A stretch of 64,000 nucleotides of DNA, taken from positions 181,716-245,715 of the forward strand of contig DAMCZI010000001.1 of NCBI GenBank assembly GCA_032095175.1, read 5' to 3'. A program made the translations under genes and the position numbers. The stretch comes from DAMCZI01 sp032095175. Its GTDB lineage: Bacteria > Bacillota > Clostridia > Clostridiales > Caloramatoraceae. Shown here in pieces: positions 1 to 7,927 of the stretch. Positions within the stretch are counted from its first letter, which is position 1, and each line of letters begins with the position of its first letter. Below the pieces are notes generated by a model. That model did no database searches. It worked only from the letters and a program-made list of their open reading frames with translations, and had not been told where the DNA came from.

Positions 1-890
1 GCATCTTTTTGTAATCCACGATAATAAAAATGATAATCCTTAAACATATTTGCACTTACCACAAATATACCTTCCTCTTTTGCATTGCCAACTGCTTTCT
101 CAATTTCCTTATAGCCCTTGTTTTCTGGACACCAGCATGCGGATATGGAAAGGACTCTAATTTTATCATTTTGTTCAAGAGTACGGTTTATTTCAATAAT
201 TCTCTCAATAGCCTTTGCAGTATGAGTAAAATCAATTTCAGGGCCTCCCTCCAAAGGATTGAAATTAGATGAACCTATAAAATAAAGGTTTGCTTCTGGA
301 GCAACACCAACACTCTTTCCTACAGCAAGAGAGGCAACAGCAGGAGCATGCATTTGGGCACGTTTGTCCAAACAGTGTATTTCCTCATACATTTTTACCC
401 TATCCCCATATTCCACATGATCAACAAGAAGGGTATAATCTATAATTGCTATGTTTATTCCCTTTCCTGTTATACCCTTATTATGTAGACTTTTGATGGC
501 TAACCCAGGGTTTTTATTGATTTCCATGATTTTTTCTGGATTAAACCCATTAGGAAGTTTTTCTGGCCATTTAGTTTTATTATCGAAACTGGAGTTTTTT
601 AAAGTCTCTAATTTATCACTGAGATTGAGTGATGATAGGTTATATCCTCTCAAATCTCCCTGCCACTTTTTTTCTGAATTAGGGTCATATTCAGGCAGCG
701 ATTCTAACGAGCCCCTACCAAAATCATCAGGTGGCGGGCGTTTAACAATATTTGGTTTAGTATTTTCTATATTAGGTTGTTTACTTTGAGTTTTTCCTTG
801 ATTAGATGTGATTTTCACTTTATCAGAAATGCTACAGCTTGATGTCAAAAGGAATAGTAGAACTAACAGCAATGAAATTACTTTTTTCAT
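1..890 (-). CDS. Subtilisin-like (S8) serine protease lipoprotein, 3' end outside window
   Basis: The reading frame is open from an ATG at 890 to the window edge (296 codons), so the C-terminus is missing. It starts with a basic, hydrophobic signal ending in LLTSSC, a lipobox-like site with Cys19 as probable lipidation point. A Pro/Asn-rich linker (about 30-120) follows, then the start of an S8 peptidase fold. The catalytic Asp is probably Asp151 (INIAIIDYT) and the His is His181 (MHAPAVASLAVG followed by GVAPEANLY). The Ser motif would lie beyond base 1. A strong G-rich ribosome site precedes the ATG. It is probably a membrane-anchored extracellular protease. The usual DTG and HGT motifs appear as DYT and HAP, so activity is not certain. 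Confidence 0.8.
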   Translation of the reverse strand, partial: MKKVISLLLVLLFLLTSSCSISDKVKITSNQGKTQSKQPNIENTKPNIVKRPPPDDFGRGSLESLPEYDPNSEKKWQGDLRGYNLSSLNLSDKLETLKNSSFDNKTKWPEKLPNGFNPEKIMEINKNPGLAIKSLHNKGITGKGINIAIIDYTLLVDHVEYGDRVKMYEEIHCLDKRAQMHAPAVASLAVGKSVGVAPEANLYFIGSSNFNPLEGGPEIDFTHTAKAIERIIEINRTLEQNDKIRVLSISACWCPENKGYKEIEKAVGNAKEEGIFVVSANMFKDYHFYYRGLQKD

Positions 891-933
891 AATATCCCCC
901 CTAGAAATTGTTAATAACAGTATAACACAAAAT

Positions 934-1230
934 TTAGCGTTGGTTAAATGTGGATACAAGGGCCATAGGACGTTCTCCATATTGTGTATTCTTTTCAAGC
1001 ATTCTAGCTATAGTAATATCAGTTTTATCTTCTTCATCCATGGCAGTATCACGCATGGTTATATAACCTGCAATACCAGATTATATAAGTTTTTTAGAAG
1101 GCTTAGGATCTAGACGTATATTTATAAGTACAAATTTACCTTTAAGATCAACTAAATTTACATCAAGTCCATCTTCTATATACAAAATCTGTAGTTATTC
1201 TGCCTTCAGGTGTACTAACTGAGCAGTCAT
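934..1230 (-). pseudogene. Decayed gene relic with frameshift and internal stops
   Basis: On the minus strand a protein-like sequence can be followed from about 1230 down to a TAA at 934-936, but only with a frame change near 1180 and through one more stop. Readable pieces are VSTPEGRITTDFVYRRW, then in another frame VDLKGKFVLINIRLDPKPS, a stop, and RDTAMDEEDKTDITIARML. The composition looks like real protein, so this is probably the remains of one gene. I do not recognise the family. No plausible intact start or ribosome site is present. Confidence 0.4.
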
Positions 1231-1314
1231 ATAGTAGAAGGAAGGGTGACGGCCACGCGAGTTATGAGCAGTTTTTTCAAAAATAATTTGATGAAATGAA
1301 TAGAAATTTAAGAA

Positions 1315-2109
1315 ATGGACAAAATCAAAAGAAAAGACAAAGGTGGTGTACTTTGGTTGATAAATTATGCATTTAAAAGAATAAAAATATTATATAATAG
1401 TCGTTTAAGAGAACGTCACAACATGGAACAAGGTATTATTTTACTAATTGCATTTACAATTCTTTTAGGTATGCTTGAAATCAAGTTGGTATCTATACTT
1501 ATATCAGATTTAGGCTTAATAATATGTTATTATGTCTTTATTTGTCAAAAAAGTATAGTTCTAAAATTTGATAATAGTAAGAATAAGGTAACAAGTTTGA
1601 TTAGTAGTATGATTTTACCAACATTAATCTTTACAATTGTTTTGTATTTTGTACTTGATAAGGAAATTTTTAAAAACATACTGACAACATTAGTTGGAGG
1701 GATAATTCCGATAATTGGAGGATTTCTACTTGCTAGAGAGCAAATTATTTATAATGAGAAAAAAGATAAAGAAAAAGATGAAAATCAAAAGAAACAAACA
1801 TTAATGATGTTAGCACATTTTCTTGGAAATGAAATTAACATAAACTCAATAAGGCTAGCTTCAGATAATAATGAAGCACTTGAAGTTAAAGAATGGGAAA
1901 ATCTCAAATATAAATTGATATTTTTATTGGATGAAACTGAATTTAATGAGAATATGTTTGATATAGTCGAAGTATATGAAAATATATATGAATACAATGA
2001 GAAAATTAAAAGTAATCAAATAGAAATAAAAGGATTTAAAAGCGAGTTAATAAATAAAATTAATCAAGTAAATAAGATTACAAACTGTATTGCTAATAAA
2101 ATTTCTTAG
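1315..2109 (+). CDS. Hypothetical membrane protein with soluble helical C-terminus
   Basis: I do not recognise this 264-residue protein. The first 35 residues are basic. About four hydrophobic segments follow, near 40-58, 60-76, 93-112 and 122-140. The rest (about 145-264) is charged, Lys/Glu/Asn-rich and helical, probably cytoplasmic. Neither the first ATG (1315) nor the in-frame ATG at 1423 (starting MEQGIILL) has a good ribosome site, so the start is uncertain. It is very AT-rich and stands alone between a decayed gene and a broken nuclease gene. A long perfect inverted repeat follows it. Confidence 0.6.
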   Translation: MDKIKRKDKGGVLWLINYAFKRIKILYNSRLRERHNMEQGIILLIAFTILLGMLEIKLVSILISDLGLIICYYVFICQKSIVLKFDNSKNKVTSLISSMILPTLIFTIVLYFVLDKEIFKNILTTLVGGIIPIIGGFLLAREQIIYNEKKDKEKDENQKKQTLMMLAHFLGNEININSIRLASDNNEALEVKEWENLKYKLIFLLDETEFNENMFDIVEVYENIYEYNEKIKSNQIEIKGFKSELINKINQVNKITNCIANKIS

Positions 2110-2124
2110 AATAAAGCAGTGCAG

Positions 2125-2179
2125 GTAATATCCTCTTGATATATGATATTCATAATTTCATATATCAAGAGGATATTAC
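2125..2179 (+). terminator. 22-bp perfect inverted repeat, probable terminator
   Basis: The arms at 2125-2146 and 2158-2179 are perfectly complementary over 22 bp around an 11-base AT-rich loop, and TTTTACT follows. It lies 15 bases after the stop of the membrane protein gene. The stem is longer than a typical intrinsic terminator, so it could also be a small palindromic repeat element. Confidence 0.6.
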
Positions 2180-2274
2180 TTTTACTAAAGTAAAATAAAA
2201 AAGAACATTAGTTCGTATATTTTTCTTCCCAATGGAAATAATGGTATATATAACACTGGAAAGGGTGGATGCAT

Positions 2275-3162
2275 ATGGATTATAATAAGGTTGAGGATGC
2301 AGTATTGAAAAAAGCAATGGAGTTTTTTAAGGATAATGCGGTAAATTTCTTTGGCATCAATACACGAATAATAGCTCCAGCAGAAACCGAAATTAAGAGT
2401 ATAGATATTAAAACAAACTATATGGATTATTTGTTTTATACCGAGGATGGAAACTATCTTCACTTTGAGTTTCAAACTACAGACAAAAAGGAAGATATAA
2501 GAAGGTTTTTATATTATGATGCATCATTGGTTCGTAATGACAATAGGAGAGTTAGGACAATGGTGATTTATTCAGCAGACATAGAGAATGTTGAAACCTA
2601 TATTGATGCAGGAACAATAAAATATGAAGTATAAGCTTTTTATATGAAGAATTTAGACGGAGATGAAAAACTAAAATATTTAAGACATAAGATAACTAAT
2701 GGAGAGCATCTTTCAGCAGAAGATATTTTATCTTTAAGCTTTGTACCATTAATGAGTGGGAAAGATAACAGAAGCAAAAGGACTTTATATAGTATAGAAT
2801 TAGCTGATAAAATAGTTGAAAGCAGCGAAAAAACTCAGTGTTTGACATTGTTGTATGCACTACTTGAAAAGTTTGGGGATGAATTTGCCAAGAGAAAGTT
2901 TAAGGAGGTTTTTAGCATGACCGAGATAGGAAAAATGATAAGGGAAGATGGAATAAGAGAAGGAAAAGCTGAAGGTATAGCCGAAGGTAAAACTGAAGGC
3001 AAATCAGAAATTCTCATAAAGCAATTGATTAAAAAGTTTAAGACAATACCTAATGAATACAGAGAAAAAATAAAATCTCTTCCGGAGGATGCAATAGATA
3101 TAATAGCTACAGATATATTTGAAATCGAAAAACTGGAGGATTTGAAAAAGTATTTTGGGTAA
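2275..3162 (+). pseudogene. Rpn-family PD-(D/E)XK nuclease/transposase-like gene, interrupted by one stop
   Basis: Two reading frames in the same phase (to 2634, and 2644-3162) are halves of one protein. The TAA at 2632-2634 falls between ...GTIKYEV and AFYMKNLDGDEKL, with no frame change. The N-terminal half has the nuclease core: Asp51 (MDYLFY) and the E-x-Q motif EFQ (Glu65, Gln67). The C-terminal half has the EGK/AEG-rich tail (REGKAEGIAEGKTEGKSE) typical of the Rpn recombination-promoting nuclease group. The best start is ATG 2275, six bases after GGGTGG. An AAA-to-TAA change is the simplest explanation. Full-length product would need readthrough; the halves could in principle be made separately. 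Confidence 0.8.
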
Positions 3163-3175
3163 ATGAATAATATAT

Positions 3176-3230
3176 GGATGCTAATACCTAGAGATAATCA
3201 AAATTTAGGTAGTTGGCATCCTTTTTATTT
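3176..3230 (+). terminator. Terminator-like hairpin after the Rpn pseudogene
   Basis: GGATGC-TAA-TACCTA pairs with TAGGTA-GTT-GGCATCC, and CTTTTTATTT follows. It lies 14 bases after the nuclease stop codon. Confidence 0.65.
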
Positions 3231-3340
3231 GAAAAGAAGTAGATGGGAAGAGGAATAAGATAAAAACACAAGTGGTTTCTTAGCAATATTAGAATATTAT
3301 AAAAAGATAGATTTCATCGTCAAGTTTGATGAAATTTGTC

Positions 3341-3450
3341 ACAAGAAACTACATCAATTTGTGAAGGTAATTGTATATTTTTATAGAATGATATAGATAT
3401 ATGGAAATTTGTATATGAATTTAAAGCGTATATATGTAAGAAATTTTTAA
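3341..3450 (+). repeat. Diverged intergenic direct repeat, left copy
   Basis: This AT-rich sequence is shared, with scattered substitutions, with 4552-4660. Both contain AATTTGTGAAGG, then TTATAGAATGATATA, then a TGTAAG...TTTAATA tail. The copies sit on either side of the GNAT gene in the same orientation. The rest of the 412-base interval 3163-3574 shows no gene. Confidence 0.6.
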
Positions 3451-3574
3451 TAATTGCACTTATTTTATGACCATAATAGTATAAAAAAATAGCCTGTCAT
3501 AAGTAGATTGAGGTAGCTATTAAACACACCTAGGGTTTTATAATTAGGACTATAATATAAAAAAGGAGATTATC

Positions 3575-4297
3575 ATGAGTATAAATAAAGATCAGTTGAA
3601 AGCACATGCACAAAATCAACTTATTAAAAAATGGGGATGCAGTTCAAATGTTTTTAATAGGAATGAAAATGTTATATTAAAGAGTGATACAGATTTTTTC
3701 TATATGTGCACTTTTGGAGAACATATAATAATCAAATGTGGAGAGCAGATGTATCAGTGGGCGAAGGAACTATTTACAAATGAATCTGCAAAAGACATAA
3801 TGGATGGTAAAAACTTATATATTATCGAGAAAAAACTTCGTGAATATGGAAAACAATTGTGTGGGGAACACTTGAGATTTCTATTATTGAATCAGTTACC
3901 CAAGGGGGAGGCGATACCAGGATATCATTTTAAGTTATTTGGAAAGAATGAAATAGAGAGTTTGTATGAATTAATTGGTTCAAATCGGGAGTCATTTGAA
4001 AATGCACTTAATTTTAATCGTGATGTCATTGCATATGGTGCTTTTGAAGGAGAACATCTAGTTGCCTTAGCTGCAGCTGATGATTATCTAGAAACTATGT
4101 GGCAGATAGGAATTGATACTCTACCAGAATATAGAGGAAAAGGTATTGCTAAGTTTCTGGTACAATCATTGACTAAAGAAATAATAAAACAAGATAGAAT
4201 ACCTTATTATACGACCTGGAGTGCAAATCTTGCTTCTATCAATGTAGCTTTAGCAACAGGTTTTCGACCAGTTTGGGTAGAGTATTTTGCAGAGTAA
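3575..4297 (+). CDS. GNAT family N-acetyltransferase
   Basis: This 240-residue protein probably transfers an acetyl group from acetyl-CoA to a small molecule or protein. The GNAT fold is in the C-terminal half: WQIGIDTLPEYRGKGIAKFL contains motif A, whose R-G-K-G-I-A signature binds the CoA pyrophosphate, followed by NLASINVALATGFRPV, typical of motif B. The N-terminal 120 residues are less conserved and may be a second, degenerate GNAT-like domain. ATG 3575 has a good AAAGGAGA ribosome site. The gene stands alone, between two copies of an intergenic direct repeat. The substrate cannot be read from sequence. Confidence 0.8.
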   Translation: MSINKDQLKAHAQNQLIKKWGCSSNVFNRNENVILKSDTDFFYMCTFGEHIIIKCGEQMYQWAKELFTNESAKDIMDGKNLYIIEKKLREYGKQLCGEHLRFLLLNQLPKGEAIPGYHFKLFGKNEIESLYELIGSNRESFENALNFNRDVIAYGAFEGEHLVALAAADDYLETMWQIGIDTLPEYRGKGIAKFLVQSLTKEIIKQDRIPYYTTWSANLASINVALATGFRPVWVEYFAE

Positions 4298-4957
4298 TAT
4301 ATCTATCAGAATGAAATATGCTTATATACAAAATATAAAAAACCTAGAGTTAAGTACTGGTTATGTCGTAAAATCAAATTTTACTCGTAATGCATATGTT
4401 TCTTAGGCTAATAGCAAAAAATTAAGAAATATAAAAATTTTATTTAAAAAAGGCATCGACAATGTAAGCAGTTATGAATTTTTCTAAGTGTTACTTTTGC
4501 CTTACAAAATGTATATATTTACACTTTAGCTAAATATGCCATTATTTGTAGCATGAAACTATAGTAATTTGTGAAGGTTATTGTTAATTCTTATAGAATG
4601 ATATAAATATGTGGAATTTTTATGGATTATCTACAATGTAAGTATTTAATAGTTTTTTTAGATTTTTATATATTAAGATATCTATTTGGATATGAACATG
4701 TCTATAATAGAAAGTCTAAAAACATTGAGATCAGACACTGTTTGTAGTTTATACTTTTGCCAAAGCTACAATAAAATTTGCTATGACTAGGAAAAAGAAA
4801 ACTAATTAATCGCTATAAGTAAAGGACTACACTAACATCAATGGTAATTATCTACAGCAAATATAATATTAGTTTTCATTTGTGTTAGCATAGTATTTAA
4901 CTTATTATTGGTATTGTTTTTAATGAAATATAAATGTAAAAAGTGAGGAGATAAAAA
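4298..4957. other. 660-base AT-rich interval without a gene
   Basis: Apart from the direct-repeat copy at 4552-4660, I see no coding frame, RNA gene or clear terminator. The last bases before 4958 carry AGTGAGGAGAT, the ribosome site of the next gene. Confidence 0.6.
4552..4660 (+). repeat. Diverged intergenic direct repeat, right copy
   Basis: This is the second copy of the sequence at 3341-3450. It shares AATTTGTGAAGG and TTATAGAATGATATA plus a similar downstream tail. It may mark a duplication that carried the GNAT gene, or a duplicated promoter region. Confidence 0.6.
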
Positions 4958-5938
4958 ATGTATTTTACAGAAGATGATATTGATCTTAAAAAGATAAGTA
5001 GTCAAAAATTCGAGGAACTATGTTTTGATTTGCTATTGAAAATGAGATTTTATAATCTAATATGGAGAAAAGGCGGACCAGATAATGGAAGAGATATTGA
5101 AGCAAGTTTCTTGGTAGTAAATCCTCTAACAGGATATTATGAGGAAAAATGGTTTATAGAATGTAAGAATTATTCTGGTGGTATTCCAGTTACAGAACTA
5201 GACTCTAAATTTTCATGGGCAGATGCAGAAAAGCCTAATCATTTACTCATAATTGCAAGCCCGTACATTTCCAACTCAAGTAGAACATGGATAGATAAAA
5301 GAAAAGAAATTGTACCATATAGAGTTCATTTGTTAGAAGGTATTAATCTAAAAAAAATGCTTCTTAATAATGAAGATATAGTTACTAAATATTTTTTAAG
5401 TAAAGCCGAAAAATTGTTGAAACATACAATAAATGGCTGGGTTTCTTTAGATATATTGCCGGATGGAAAAATACTACATTACATTAGAAATAGTTTAAAT
5501 ATAAGCAAATTAAGTCCATGGGAAGTTTCATTTTTATGGAATTCATATATGTTTAGTAAGGGTCTTTATATTACTGAACTAGAGTATGATTTTGAAAGTT
5601 TATTTGATACAGTATGTAGTTGCTCGAATTGCTCTGAAGTCATTACTAAAGAAGACATATGTACTGTCACTCGGGTGGGATTTGGAGAAGTATATCAGTT
5701 TAAACAAAATACATATTGTTTAAATTCAAAAGTTGTTATATTAATTGATGATTATAAATATCCAGCATTGTATAGTTTGGTATTTAATGAAAAAACAGGT
5801 AATGGTGTTGAAGTTCTAACTGTCCAAAATAATACTATAAACACAAGAATTTTATATACTGAAAATAATGTAAATCAGATATATAATAAAATGTCAGAAT
5901 TGTTGTTTGGTGTTTGGAGACAAGATAATCAACAGTAA
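4958..5938 (+). CDS. Mrr-type restriction endonuclease-like protein
   Basis: This 326-residue protein begins with an Mrr_cat-type PD-(D/E)XK nuclease domain (about 10-130). FEELCFDLL supplies the first helix with Glu20, GGPDNGRDIEA the catalytic Asp46, and WFIECKNYSGG the E-x-K motif (Glu68, Lys70). The C-terminal 190 residues match no domain I know and carry a CSCSNC cluster near residue 220 that could bind metal. Mrr enzymes cleave modified or foreign DNA in the cytoplasm. A truncated DNA methyltransferase lies just downstream, so this may be what is left of a restriction or defence module. GAGGAG precedes the ATG. Confidence 0.8.
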   Translation: MYFTEDDIDLKKISSQKFEELCFDLLLKMRFYNLIWRKGGPDNGRDIEASFLVVNPLTGYYEEKWFIECKNYSGGIPVTELDSKFSWADAEKPNHLLIIASPYISNSSRTWIDKRKEIVPYRVHLLEGINLKKMLLNNEDIVTKYFLSKAEKLLKHTINGWVSLDILPDGKILHYIRNSLNISKLSPWEVSFLWNSYMFSKGLYITELEYDFESLFDTVCSCSNCSEVITKEDICTVTRVGFGEVYQFKQNTYCLNSKVVILIDDYKYPALYSLVFNEKTGNGVEVLTVQNNTINTRILYTENNVNQIYNKMSELLFGVWRQDNQQ

Positions 5939-5974
5939 GCAGGACAAGAAAATTTGTAGTAGTGACATACAGAA

Positions 5975-6052
5975 AACATGGGACAGTTACTCGTTATTTA
6001 TTAACATTATGTAATTGATATGTATAAACAGTAAGTAACTGTTCCTTTTGTC
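5975..6052 (+). repeat. Direct repeat with internal inverted repeat, left copy
   Basis: This is about 78 bases and is repeated at 7650-7729. The shared core is GATATGTATRAAYAGTAAG, ending in CCTTTTGTC. Inside it GGACAGTTACT pairs with AGTAACTGTTCC, so it can fold as a long hairpin. Homology of the following methyltransferase gene to its family begins three bases after this copy. Confidence 0.7.
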
Positions 6053-6054
6053 GT

Positions 6055-7644
6055 TACAGGGAGATTAGAAGGCTAGAACTTGAAGTATTAAAAATGCTTA
6101 TTAATTCTAGTGATAAGATAGTGATAGACATTTCCCTATATTGCAAAGTAAATGTGAACCAGTTTTTCTGCATTGAGATTGAAGAATTTCCTGCACAGAT
6201 TGCTCAGGTAGGAATGTGGCTTATGGATCATCAAATGAACAACCTAGTTGCGGAACACTTTGGCTTGAGTTATTCCAGGTTGCCACTAAGACAATCAGCA
6301 GCCATAATATGTGGGAATGCTTTGAATATAGAGTGGACGAGTATTCTACCTAAATCCGAAATGAGTTATATTCTTGGGAACCCTCCTTTTGTCGGTAAAA
6401 AATATCAAAGCAAAGGTCAAAAGGAAGATATGATTGCCGTATTTGGTAAAAATTTTAAAGGGGTCGGGAGTCTTGATTATGTTACAGCTTGGTTTGAAAA
6501 AGCAGCAGATTTAATTCAACATTCAAATATTAAGGTTGCCTTTGTGGCAACTAATAGCATTGTTCAGGGTGAGCAGGTTTCGCTTATTTGCAAACACCTA
6601 TTTGAAAAGTACTCAATGCATATTGATTTTGCATATAGAACTTTTGTATGGAGTAATGAAGCTAGAGGTAAAGCAGCGGTACATTGTGTAATTATTGGAT
6701 TTTCACAAACAAGTAGTACAAGAGCCAAATTGATTTTCAAGGGTGATACTATTGTTAATGCAAAGAATATAAATGCTTACTTACTAGATGGACCTAATTA
6801 TTTAATAACTTCGAGAATTAATCCGATATGTGAAGTCCCAAAAATGTCATCAGGAAATAAGCCTGTTGATTATAACTATCTTAAAATTGAAGAAAATGAA
6901 TATTATAGTTTTATAAAACATGATCCTTCATCCATAAAATATATAAAACGAATGATGGGGGCAAGTGAGTTTATTAATAATGAAATTAGATACTGTTTAT
7001 GGTTAATAGGTTGTCCGCCAAATGAATTAAAACAAATGCCACAGGTTATGGAAAGAGTTGAAGCTTGTAAAAAAGCAAGAATAGAAAGTGGAACACCAGA
7101 AGCTCTAAAATTAGCTGAAACACCAACCTTATTTAGAGAAATGATGAATCCAAGTAATTATATTATCATACCTGCAGCATCCTCGGAAAAAAGAAAATAC
7201 ATACCAATTGGGTTTCAAAATCAAGATGTAATACCAGTGATGAGTGTTCTAATTATACCAGATGCAACGTTATACCACTTTGGTATTCTGTCCTCTAGCA
7301 TTCACATGTCATGGCTGAGAGTCATTGGTGGAAGACTAAAAAGCGATTATAGGTATAGTAAAGATATTGTGTATAATAACTTCCCATGGCCTAACCCAAC
7401 TAAGGAACAAAAGGAAATTATAGAAAAAGCTGCACAAGAAGTTTTAAATGCCAGAGGCTTATATCCAGATAGTTCTTTGGCAGATTTATATGATTCTATC
7501 GCAATGCCTCCAGAACTTGTGAAAGCTCACAATAAATTGGATAGAATTGTGGAAAAAGCTTATGGTGATAAAAAATTTAAAAACGAATTAGAAATTATTT
7601 CAAATTTGATGGAAAGATATAAGCAGTTGGTAATTGACAAGTAG
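6055..7644 (+). pseudogene. 5'-truncated MmeI-type class I DNA adenine methyltransferase
   Basis: The open frame matches the C-terminal half of large (about 900-residue) MmeI-like DNA methyltransferases. From the first ATG (6094) it has catalytic motif IV as NPPF (96-99) followed by VGKKYQSKGQKEDM, then the usual target-recognition region and the end PDSSLADLYDSIAMPPEL. Recognisable homology starts before any start codon, at YREIRRLELEVL (6055). The N-terminal nuclease/helical part and SAM-binding motif I are absent, so methylation is not expected. The break coincides with the 78-base repeat, and a second repeat copy follows the stop. The 3' end looks complete. Translation could begin at 6094 but no good ribosome site is seen. 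Confidence 0.8.
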
Positions 7645-7649
7645 TATAG

Positions 7650-7729
7650 GAACCATGAGTCGGTTACTTATTATTTAATAATATTATGTATTTGATATGT
7701 ATGAATAGTAAGCAACTATCCCTTTTGTC
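7650..7729 (+). repeat. Direct repeat with internal inverted repeat, right copy
   Basis: This is the second copy of 5975-6052, lying six bases after the methyltransferase stop. Its inverted arms (CGGTTACTTA and GTAAGCAACTATCCC) are more diverged than in the left copy. Confidence 0.65.
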
Positions 7730-7804
7730 CAGAATGCATTATGCATGCGCATTAATTATTTTTGAACCGTCATATAACAGATGATATGTATGGTTATATG
7801 AGAG

Positions 7805-7832
7805 GTAGATAGGTGAGTAATCACCTATCTAC
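7805..7832. terminator. 12-bp perfect hairpin between convergent genes
   Basis: GTAGATAGGTGA and TCACCTATCTAC pair perfectly around GTAA. No U-run follows on either strand, so termination is only a guess. It lies between the methyltransferase relic and the convergent STAND gene. Confidence 0.4.
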
Positions 7833-7927
7833 TACTCAATTAAAAATGGAGATTTGTGGCATGCCTAAATTTCAGTTGTATTAAGGATGTAGCCAGTTTT
7901 GTTTAAGAATGAGTGTTCTATTGATGC

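Noticed and set aside
451..789. 112-codon plus-strand frame near the left edge
   Set aside because: It is antisense to the subtilase-like lipoprotein, whose signal peptide, lipobox and catalytic motifs identify the real strand.
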